The notes under the pieces are model-generated. The model saw nothing but the letters and a program-made list of their open reading frames with translations, was not told where the DNA came from and made no database searches. This document shows, piece by piece, positions 1 to 5,381 of a DNA stretch of 7,353 nt. Position 1 is the first letter of the stretch, and each line of letters begins with the position of its first letter. Both the position numbers and the translations under genes were made by a program. The DNA is from Desulfobacter curvatus DSM 3379 (GTDB taxonomy: Bacteria > Desulfobacterota > Desulfobacteria > Desulfobacterales > Desulfobacteraceae). The stretch is taken from positions 1 through 7,353 of the forward strand of contig NZ_KB892927.1 of NCBI RefSeq assembly GCF_000373985.1. Direction: 5' to 3'.

Positions 1-1
1 T

Positions 2-160
2 ATTTCGTTTTTGAACAGCAATAACAATTCGATGTGCGCTACTCTTTGATATCTTTACACATTTAGCAAGTTTTCTTAGAGAAACTTTGACCGGACTGCA
101 CTCGAAAAAAGAAACAACTTTTTGACTTCGTAATCGTAATGAAATATCAGAACTCCACAA
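2..160 (-). CDS. Transposase-like protein, N-terminal HTH fragment (runs off left edge)
   Basis: An open minus-strand frame of 53 codons runs from just inside a stop at 161-163 to the left edge. Its translation contains SLRKLAKCVKISKSSAHRI, which has the look of a helix-turn-helix (LRKLAK, a turn, then SKSSAHR as recognition helix), preceded by a short segment SQKVVSFFECSP. From memory, this layout resembles the N-termini of DDE-type transposases common in environmental Proteobacteria and Cyanobacteria, but I cannot name the IS family. No ATG or GTG lies in frame. The only candidate start is a TTG at 158-160 with no Shine-Dalgarno sequence, so the copy may be decayed or may begin unusually. 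The element's outer end probably lies around 255-276, where acyltransferase coding sequence begins. The rest of the gene is outside the window. A cellular HTH regulator remains possible. Confidence 0.5.
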   Translation of the reverse strand, partial: MWSSDISLRLRSQKVVSFFECSPVKVSLRKLAKCVKISKSSAHRIVIAVQKRN

Positions 161-276
161 TTAGCTTATTATTTTAATATCTGTGAGAGTTCTATTTAAT
201 AGACGGAATCAAATGTCCAGTTTTTAATCAAAAAAGAATGACCTGTTACAAAAAGTGTCCCGGCTTAAATCGGTAG

Positions 277-669
277 CCCCTTATTCGCTTAATTTTTATC
301 ATGCTTGTAGTAAAAGCTGCCGCGTTTGGTGTTAGTCAAAGACCCACCCATATGTTTTATTCTACCCTTGTAGGACGTTTTGATCAATTTTTATGGGGTA
401 TGCTTGCTGCCTGGCTGTTTTATTACAAGTCCGATTTTCTAAAGCGTCTGGGCAATTTCATGTTGCCTGTCAGTCTTTGCGTTGTTCTTTTTGCAGTTTA
501 CCTCCAAGCCCGATATGCAAGTTACTTTTCTGCAATAGATATGAAATCTCAACCCTGGATATATTGGGGGACATGTGAGGCACTTATGTGGGGCTTTGTT
601 TTGCTTTCTTATCTTTCATGCACCATAAAGATACCTCGAATAATAGACTTATGTTGCGAGTGGACTTAA
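277..669 (+). pseudogene. Acyltransferase-3 (OafA/YrhL-like) membrane protein, middle fragment
   Basis: This frame is open from just after a stop at 274-276 to a stop at 667-669. It encodes several hydrophobic segments, including FLWGMLAAWLFYY, FMLPVSLCVVLFAVYL and ALMWGFVLLSYLSC. The stretch FYSTLVGRFDQFLWGMLAAW matches the R-x-D/P-x-F-x-x-G-M-x-x-A pattern of the middle of acyltransferase-3 proteins, integral inner-membrane enzymes that O-acylate surface polysaccharides. The usual N-terminal half is missing: upstream sequence is non-coding and belongs to the transposase side. Recognisable similarity ends near the tryptophan at 661-663. The missing C-terminal part, with the SYSFYLWH motif, resumes in the same frame at about 1456, so this is one gene split by an interruption. 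The internal ATG at 301 is not expected to be the real start. Confidence 0.75.
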
Positions 670-836
670 ATCACTGATTTTTTTAGAAAATCTTAACCAC
701 CCTCGTGTAAATGAATATCGTCTTTAATTTCAATAGATTATGAAAGATTCTCAAAATTCCCAAAACAACTGGCAACAGAATATTATGTTTTACTACATAG
801 ATATCCGTGTCCGGCAACTCACGTTACACATGTGGG

Positions 837-977
837 TTACGAGTCAAGCCAGTTTTTCGTTTCCGGATTTTTTGCACAAAATCTAAATCGAACAAAATTA
901 TCTCTTTTTATTACTCTGTATTTTGGTGCCAATCTCCGTGAACTATTCTGTTCTAGAGAAAAAATACATGTATTCAT
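837..977 (-). CDS. Possible small ORF, 46 residues, unknown
   Basis: An ATG at 975-977 is preceded on the minus strand by AGAAGGA (985-991) at a 7-nt spacing. About 40 nt further upstream is a perfect TATAAT box. The predicted peptide begins MNTCIFSLEQNSS, is rich in Arg, Lys and Asn, and ends KNWLDS. It has no membrane segment, signal peptide or family motif that I recognise. It lies inside the segment that splits the acyltransferase gene, so it could be a remnant of a mobile element's own gene or a chance ORF. The expression signals, not the protein, are the reason for listing it. Confidence 0.25.
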   Translation of the reverse strand: MNTCIFSLEQNSSRRLAPKYRVIKRDNFVRFRFCAKNPETKNWLDS

Positions 978-1027
978 CTTAGATTCCTTCTAATCCTGTG
1001 CAATCAAACTTGAAGCTTATTAATTTC

Positions 1028-1055
1028 ATTATATCGGCTTGACCAGTTAGATCAA
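1028..1055 (-). promoter_or_regulatory. Sigma-70-like promoter for the 46-residue ORF
   Basis: On the minus strand, TTGATC (1050-1055) is followed after 16 nt by a perfect TATAAT (1028-1033). This would start transcription near 1021 and give a leader of about 40 nt before the ribosome binding site and ATG at 977. The sequence is AT-rich, so a chance match is possible; the ordered set of -35, -10, Shine-Dalgarno and ATG makes it worth recording. Confidence 0.35.
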
Positions 1056-1455
1056 TCAAAATCTTATCGGATTCTCCCTATGGGTTAAGTTCAATTTTTT
1101 AAAGACAAGGCCGTCGTTCAGCACCCCTTTGTGCAGGTATTGGAGCAAAATGGTTTGAAAGCTCTTATAGCCAGGCGTTTTTGCTTATAAAGTCTCTTGT
1201 CTATCTTCCAGTCACGCAACGATTTTAATTGATATTTTCGACATTTTTTCCAGCCTGTTCCCGTGGCACTTTGGTTGATTGAAGGTCTCTTACGGTTTTT
1301 TGGCAGAGGTCTGGTGGTAAAAGGCGTATCAGAATTTGTTCCTATCCGAGGGGTAAAAAGAATGAAAATAAGTAAAAGAACTAAATCCAAAGAAAATACA
1401 TCCTTAAAAAATTTTTCAGAAGAAAATCACGCAACAAAACATACCCGCAACATAA

Positions 1456-1707
1456 ATAGACAAATTTTTAATCTTTGGCGGCAGACTAAGTTATTCTTTT
1501 TATCTGTGGCACGGGATGATTATTTTCTTATGGCATGAAACAGTTACCCCTTTAATTTTATTTGAAAAAACCGGATTTAATTTTTTGATAAATTCCTGTA
1601 TACTTTTTCCTGTTGTACTTGGATTTTCCTGGATATCATTTAACACAATTGAATTACCCTTTCTTGAAATGAGAAAAAAATATCTTTCACCTGTACATTT
1701 AAAATGA
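1456..1707 (+). pseudogene. Acyltransferase-3 (OafA/YrhL-like), C-terminal fragment
   Basis: The frame opens after a stop at 1453-1455 and ends at a TGA at 1705-1707. It encodes GGRLSYSFYLWHGMIIFLWH, the hallmark near the C-terminus of acyltransferase-3 enzymes (G-x-x-SY-x-x-YLWH). A further transmembrane segment (CILFPVVLGFSWISF) follows, and then the family's usual ending, here NTIELPFLEMRKK, corresponding to the common (R/N)-x-(I/V)-E-x-P-(F/L) motif. It is in the same frame as the fragment at 277-669 and supplies the part missing there. An ATG at 1516 is internal and there is no ribosome binding site to suggest independent translation. The stop overlaps an ATG (ATGA, 1704-1707) that opens a 31-codon frame, a typical coupled-operon arrangement left over from the original locus. 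Confidence 0.75.
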
Positions 1708-1799
1708 CAATCAAGTACATTAAAGAAATAGACTCAATCAAAAATCTATTTTCAGGACGCGACAAATGGACACAACCAGAACGCCAGTATCAAACATAA
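1704..1799 (+). pseudogene. 31-codon ORF coupled to the acyltransferase stop; probable truncated next gene
   Basis: The ATG overlaps the acyltransferase TGA as ATGA, a common sign of translational coupling inside an operon. The frame encodes MTIKYIKEIDSIKNLFSGRD and ends ...WTQPERQYQT at a TAA (1797-1799). It overlaps the first 34 bases of the metalloprotease gene in another frame. I do not recognise the peptide. The likeliest reading is the surviving 5' end of a polysaccharide-operon gene whose remainder was replaced when the metalloprotease gene was joined here. A chance ORF or a short leader peptide for the protease gene are alternatives. Confidence 0.3.
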
Positions 1800-3310
1800 C
1801 GGCTATAGATGCTTTAATCACAGGACAACAATGGGGAAATAATCAAGGTACAGGAATAAGTATCACCTACAGCATTCCCAATATATCAGCCTATTGGGTA
1901 GAAGATTACGGTTCCGGGGAACCTGACAGCTGGACCGGTCTGGACAACAACCAAGCCGACTATTTTCGCATGGCCTTGGCTGCCTGGGCGGAGGTGGCGG
2001 ATATTACCTTTGTGGAAATTGAAGATAACATCACCTATGGGGAGATCCGGGTGGCATTCAGCCAGGCAGTAACTGACGCAAGCGATGTCTCCGGATGGGC
2101 GTATGTACCAGGATCTCAGCCTGAGGCAGGGGATATCTGGCTGGATTCCACCCAAAACGAAACCTTTGCTCCCGGCACGTTCGGATACAGCACATTATTA
2201 CACGAAATAGGCCATAGCCTTGGACTGTCCCACCCATTTGAGGCAAACACAACCAATGGCGCAATACTGAACGGCGAAGAGGACAGCACCCAGTATTCGG
2301 TGATGTCATATACCGATTACGATGGTGTCGGGAGTACCTTCACAGAAACAAGCCCGGGGCATTATTCATATATTGATGTGCAGCCCACAACTCCTATGTT
2401 ATATGACATTTTGGCCATTCAATACCTATACGGTCCCAATTTAAACACGCGTACCGGGGACGACATTTATACCTTCAGCAATTCCCAGGCGGTATTTGAG
2501 GCCATTTGGGATGCCGGGGGCATTGATACCTTCGATCTATCCAACCAGTCCCTTGCCGTTACCGTAAACTTGACCGCCGGAACATTCAGCTCCATAGGAA
2601 TTAAAGAGGTCTGGGACAACGGCATCGTTGTTGAGAGCGCCACCGACAATATTGCCATTGCCTACGATGTGACCATTGAAAATGTGATCGGGGGCAGCGG
2701 CGATGATCAGCTCATCGGCAATGCTGCCGACAATCAATTTACCGGCGGGCCGGGAAACGATATCATCATAGGCGATGATGGTGTTGATACGGCGATTTAT
2801 AATAGCGCCATGGATGATTATACACTGGAAACCCTGGTCTCCGGTGATATTATTATTACGGCGACCACCACAGCTGAGGGTATCGACACCTTAACCGGAA
2901 TCGAATGGCTCCAGTTTGAAGATAAAACCATTTCCACCGGGATTGCCACGCCTGTTCCCACGACCCCGGATGAGGTGGCAATACGCTTTGATGAGGGCAG
3001 CAGCAACCAGATTAATTATTTCCTGCTGTCCATTTCAACCCCGATGTCCATGGATGCAAGCGTATCTTATAAAACGGTGGACGGCACTGCCGTTGCCGGT
3101 CAAGATTATATATTTACATCAGGAATTGCCACGATTGCAGCCGGAGAAACAAGTACCGCCATACCGGTGGAGATTCTGGGCGACACAATCATTGAAAACG
3201 ATGAAACCTTTTTCCTGGAAGCCTCCGACCCCGAAGGCGGCGTGTTTCCAGTGGGTGTCCAGACACTTTCAGCCATGCATACGATTATTAATGATGATTT
3301 TACAGTCTAA
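1766..3310 (+). CDS. Serralysin-like M10 zinc metalloprotease with RTX repeats and Calx-beta domain
   Basis: This 514-residue protein is a predicted secreted zinc endopeptidase of the metzincin clan. Residues about 10-235 form the catalytic domain. The zinc site is HEIGHSLGLSHP (H146, E147, H150, G153, H156) and the Met-turn is SVMSY (M180). The run to DILAIQYLYG (214-223) is typical of serralysins. RTX-type calcium-binding nonapeptides follow at about 307-345 (GGSGDDQL, GGPGNDII), then the serralysin-type segment ending DTLTGIEWLQF. A Calx-beta domain covers about 400-512 (VSYKTVDGTAVAGQDY, ENDETFFLEA). There is no N-terminal signal peptide, and the C-terminus is NDDFTV, an acidic-plus-hydrophobic tail like those of type I secretion substrates. 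The start is supported by AGGA (1754-1757) at 8 nt. RTX units are few for a protein this size, and the serralysin propeptide is very short or absent. It is the first gene of a two-gene unit with the DUF4214-RTX gene. Family assignment is firm; the substrate is unknown. Confidence 0.93.
   Translation: MDTTRTPVSNITAIDALITGQQWGNNQGTGISITYSIPNISAYWVEDYGSGEPDSWTGLDNNQADYFRMALAAWAEVADITFVEIEDNITYGEIRVAFSQAVTDASDVSGWAYVPGSQPEAGDIWLDSTQNETFAPGTFGYSTLLHEIGHSLGLSHPFEANTTNGAILNGEEDSTQYSVMSYTDYDGVGSTFTETSPGHYSYIDVQPTTPMLYDILAIQYLYGPNLNTRTGDDIYTFSNSQAVFEAIWDAGGIDTFDLSNQSLAVTVNLTAGTFSSIGIKEVWDNGIVVESATDNIAIAYDVTIENVIGGSGDDQLIGNAADNQFTGGPGNDIIIGDDGVDTAIYNSAMDDYTLETLVSGDIIITATTTAEGIDTLTGIEWLQFEDKTISTGIATPVPTTPDEVAIRFDEGSSNQINYFLLSISTPMSMDASVSYKTVDGTAVAGQDYIFTSGIATIAAGETSTAIPVEILGDTIIENDETFFLEASDPEGGVFPVGVQTLSAMHTIINDDFTV
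2684..2800 (+). repeat. RTX calcium-binding nonapeptides in the metalloprotease
   Basis: About four units of the GGxGxDxUx type are encoded: IGGSGDDQL, IGNAADNQF, TGGPGNDII and IGDDGVDTA. The first and third keep the full Gly/Asp pattern that binds calcium in a parallel beta-roll; the second and fourth are degenerate. Such repeats fold on meeting extracellular calcium and usually precede the type I secretion signal. Here a Calx-beta domain, another calcium-binding fold, lies between the repeats and the C-terminus. Confidence 0.85.
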
Positions 3311-3336
3311 AGGATCTGATTTTAAATTATAGGGAC

Positions 3337-3342
3337 AAAGGA
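3337..3342 (+). promoter_or_regulatory. Ribosome binding site of the DUF4214-RTX gene
   Basis: AAAGGA lies 6 nt before the ATG at 3349 and fixes that start. The gap after the metalloprotease stop is only 38 bp and holds no terminator-like hairpin, so the two genes are probably cotranscribed. Confidence 0.7.
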
Positions 3343-3348
3343 TTTAAT

Positions 3349-5304
3349 ATGACCCAGGAAGCCGATTTTGTAGCATATGCCTACACGACCTTTTTAGGGC
3401 GGAATCCCGATATTCCAGGACTTGAATGGTGGACCGGGCGACTGGCATCAAACGCAGTGACGTCCAACCAGCTTGCCGCAATATTGGTGGAAAGTGCTGA
3501 ATTTACATCCGATGGACTGCCCATTACCGCGCTTTATTATACCCTTTTCGGACGCAGCCCGGACCTGCCCGGCTTAAATTACTGGCGGGAGGTCGCCTTC
3601 CAGGGTGCGTCACTTGAATCCATCGCAGACAAGCTCATGGGTTCGGCGGAATACACCACGGCATCGGCCGCCAAAACCACGGGTGAAATGGTGACACAAT
3701 TTTACCAACTTGGGCTGGGTCGGACCCCGGACGATGCAGGTTATGAATACTGGCTCTATGAAATTGACAACGGCATGTCGCTTACCGAAGTCGTCACCAG
3801 ATTTGCCGAATCCCCTGAAGCGTTGGCGTATCTTGAAAAACAATTGGCAGTCAGTGCCATCTACTACGGACTAACCGGAAGCCTTGTCACCGATGATCAG
3901 ATGACAGCTGGCCTCTCAGCTGACTTGGAAGATCTGGCCATGACCATAATGCTCACAGACAGATACACAGGCCCCACCGTTTCGGATCTTAATCCCCCGG
4001 GATTGATTGCATATATCAGTGAGGATGATGACACAGCCCTGATTCTTACCGGAAACCCATCCGGTAACGTTGTGCTGGACCTAAGCCAAACCCCGTTGGC
4101 GCTTACGGATAATAATGAAGATGTTCCCATTACCGGGCTTGAAAATATTGTCAATATTAGTGCAGACACCCTTTCCGCCAGTGTTGTGCTGACGGCATCT
4201 TCAAGCGATGTTGTATTTTCCGGCGGCAGCGCGGCCGACACATTAACAGGCGGCAGCGGCAACGATCAACTAACCGGTAACAACGGCAATGATATTCTTT
4301 CCGGAGCTTCCGGCGACGACCACCTATACGGTGGAGAGGGAGATGACACCCTTATGGGTGGCGATGGTAACGATCAACTGACCGGCGGGGTCGGTTCAGA
4401 CAGCCTCACCGGGGACGCCGGCAACGATCAATTAGATGGTAGAGAAGGAACAGACAGTTTAACCGGCGGCGAAGGTGACGACATCTTTATGATCAGCGAC
4501 GAATCCCATAGCACAGGTCTTGCCGAAACCTTTGACGGCGGTGGGGGAACCGACATGATCCGGCTGGATTTTTCCGGGGATCTGGACCTTTCCTATGCCA
4601 CTATCACCGATGTGGAGTCCATTGTCTTTAACAGCGACGGCAACACACTCACCTTCACGGCAGACCAGTTGGCGGCACTCACTTCAATTACCGGATCCGC
4701 CGAGGCACAGGATACCGTTATCGTAAACACGCCCAGTCTGCTTAAAATCATGGACACCCTGTTCACAGGTATTGACACCTTCCAGGGCGGAGACGGCGGT
4801 TCAAACGATATTATCGACAATACCACACTGGGCCTGACCCTCATCGGCGGCAACGACGCCGATTACATTGAAGGGGGAGCCGGTGCCGACACCCTCCAGG
4901 GAAATGCAGGGGGGGATGTTTATGCCTATCTTCAAGGAACAGATTCCCGGTATGAAGGAGAAATTGCCTTCAGCGGAGATAGCATCGTTGGATTTGACTT
5001 CCAAACAGATAAAATCCGAATTGCAAATGAATTTACCGGAACAACCACCACACTCACCCTCGAGAGTGCATGGCTGAGCACCTGGAGTTCCCTGGAAACC
5101 AATACAGACCTTCAAATTGCATTCGCCGACAGTGATATTGACGCAGTATTGCTTACCGTTACCACCGGATCCGCCGCAGGACTATACCTGTTAATCGAAG
5201 ACGGCACTACGGATACGGGTTTCCAGTCAGCCGAGGATATCACCATCAAGCTTACAGGTTCCGTTAACATAGGCCTTTTTGATGCCGCAGACTTTATCCT
5301 GTAA
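3349..5304 (+). CDS. DUF4214 and RTX-repeat protein, predicted type I secretion substrate
   Basis: This 651-residue protein has no protease motif. Residues 4-160 hold three DUF4214 units with the signature GR-x-PD-x-x-G-x-x-(Y/W)W: FLGRNPDIPGLEWW, LFGRSPDLPGLNYW and GLGRTPDDAGYEYW. A degenerate fourth unit covers about 165-205. DUF4214 is a helical domain common in large surface and secreted proteins; its molecular role is not established. Residues about 292-381 are ten consecutive RTX nonapeptides, and a shorter RTX block lies at about 499-528. The stretch DSIVGFDFQTDKIRI (544-558) matches the serralysin C-terminal region that ends such beta-rolls. The C-terminus is DAADFIL, an acidic-plus-hydrophobic tail typical of type I substrates, and there is no N-terminal signal peptide. 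It follows the metalloprotease gene by 38 bp. M10, Calx-beta, DUF4214 and RTX modules are often fused in one protein; here they are split over two genes. A role as a secreted calcium-dependent structural or adhesive partner is inference. Confidence 0.9.
   Translation: MTQEADFVAYAYTTFLGRNPDIPGLEWWTGRLASNAVTSNQLAAILVESAEFTSDGLPITALYYTLFGRSPDLPGLNYWREVAFQGASLESIADKLMGSAEYTTASAAKTTGEMVTQFYQLGLGRTPDDAGYEYWLYEIDNGMSLTEVVTRFAESPEALAYLEKQLAVSAIYYGLTGSLVTDDQMTAGLSADLEDLAMTIMLTDRYTGPTVSDLNPPGLIAYISEDDDTALILTGNPSGNVVLDLSQTPLALTDNNEDVPITGLENIVNISADTLSASVVLTASSSDVVFSGGSAADTLTGGSGNDQLTGNNGNDILSGASGDDHLYGGEGDDTLMGGDGNDQLTGGVGSDSLTGDAGNDQLDGREGTDSLTGGEGDDIFMISDESHSTGLAETFDGGGGTDMIRLDFSGDLDLSYATITDVESIVFNSDGNTLTFTADQLAALTSITGSAEAQDTVIVNTPSLLKIMDTLFTGIDTFQGGDGGSNDIIDNTTLGLTLIGGNDADYIEGGAGADTLQGNAGGDVYAYLQGTDSRYEGEIAFSGDSIVGFDFQTDKIRIANEFTGTTTTLTLESAWLSTWSSLETNTDLQIAFADSDIDAVLLTVTTGSAAGLYLLIEDGTTDTGFQSAEDITIKLTGSVNIGLFDAADFIL
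3358..3963 (+). repeat. DUF4214 unit array in the DUF4214-RTX protein
   Basis: Three clear units and one decayed unit, each about 45-55 residues, are encoded in tandem. Each clear unit has an aromatic-rich helix (AYAYTTFLGR, ALYYTLFGR, TQFYQLGLGR), the PD-x-x-G-x-x-x-W loop, and a second helix ending SAEF, SAEY or SPEA. The fourth keeps the first helix (SAIYYGLTG) but has lost the GR-x-PD and W residues. Confidence 0.8.
4222..4491 (+). repeat. Main RTX block, ten nonapeptides
   Basis: Ten head-to-tail nonapeptides include GGSGNDQLT, GNNGNDILS, GASGDDHLY, GGEGDDTLM, GGDGNDQLT and GGEGDDIFM. Most keep the GGxGxD core needed to bind calcium. This is the longest RTX array in the window and marks a calcium-dependent beta-roll. 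The repetition is at protein level with 27-bp periodicity in the DNA. Confidence 0.92.
4843..4932 (+). repeat. Second, short RTX block near the C-terminus
   Basis: Three units are encoded (IGGNDADYIE, GGAGADTLQ, GNAGGDVYA), followed by the DSIVGFDFQTDKI segment that commonly caps RTX beta-rolls in M10-type proteins. About 115 residues separate it from the first block; that insert contains a DLSYATITDVESIVF-like beta segment also frequent in RTX proteins. Confidence 0.75.
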
Positions 5305-5342
5305 GCAGGCCTTGCAACAAAGTGTTAAGACATCCGCTAACT

Positions 5343-5372
5343 GCCCTCCGATCCGACCCCGGACCGGAGGGC
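5343..5372. terminator. Hairpin between convergent genes, possible bidirectional terminator
   Basis: GCCCTCCGATCCG (5343-5355) and CGGACCGGAGGGC (5360-5372) form a 13-bp GC-rich stem with a single A-C mismatch and a 4-nt loop (ACCC). It sits 38 bp after the DUF4214-RTX stop and 9 bp before the stop of the opposing gene, exactly where a shared terminator is expected. The following T-run is short (TTTATT) on the plus strand and nearly absent on the minus strand, so efficiency on the minus strand is doubtful. Confidence 0.7.
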
Positions 5373-5381
5373 TGACCGGGT

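Larger units (their letters stand above)
664..1461. other. About 800 bp segment interrupting the acyltransferase gene; no recognised gene
   Basis: Removing this stretch would bring the tryptophan codon at 661-663 next to the lysine codon at 1462 in the same frame and give a normal acyltransferase-3 spacing into GGRLSYSFYLWH. The segment is AT-rich and full of stops. It holds a 46-codon minus-strand ORF with promoter-like and ribosome-binding sequences (837-977). It also has a plus-strand frame at 1089-1455 broken only by stops at 1188-1190 and 1230-1232, encoding pieces such as AVVQHPFVQVLEQNGLKAL and PVALWLIEGLLRFFGRGL, which I do not recognise. A 90-codon minus-strand frame overlaps that area (1118-1390). 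Neither reading is convincing, and opposite-strand openness cannot tell which was ever coding. No clear terminal inverted repeats were found, so insertion by a transposable element is inferred only from the split gene. Confidence 0.45.

Noticed and set aside
1263..1538. 91-codon plus-strand ORF as an independent gene
   Set aside because: Its last part overlaps the acyltransferase C-terminal fragment out of frame and it has no ribosome binding site. Only its first part is kept, as a possible decayed segment.
1708..1765. Promoter for the metalloprotease operon
   Set aside because: The 58-bp gap is AT-rich but I see no convincing -35/-10 pair at proper spacing; transcription could start further upstream.
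2916..3332. Plus-strand ORF of 138 codons overlapping the end of the metalloprotease
   Set aside because: It lies in another frame over the Calx-beta coding region, has no ribosome binding site and encodes a Pro/Arg-rich, unfamily-like sequence; the metalloprotease frame is clearly the real one.
4222..4491. Regular 27-bp spacing that could suggest a repeat array such as CRISPR
   Set aside because: The periodicity comes from RTX nonapeptides in an intact reading frame; there are no identical repeats with unique spacers.
3610..5115. Several minus-strand ORFs of 77-121 codons opposite the DUF4214-RTX gene
   Set aside because: They mirror the strongly repetitive RTX and DUF4214 coding sequence and show no domain or start signal of their own.
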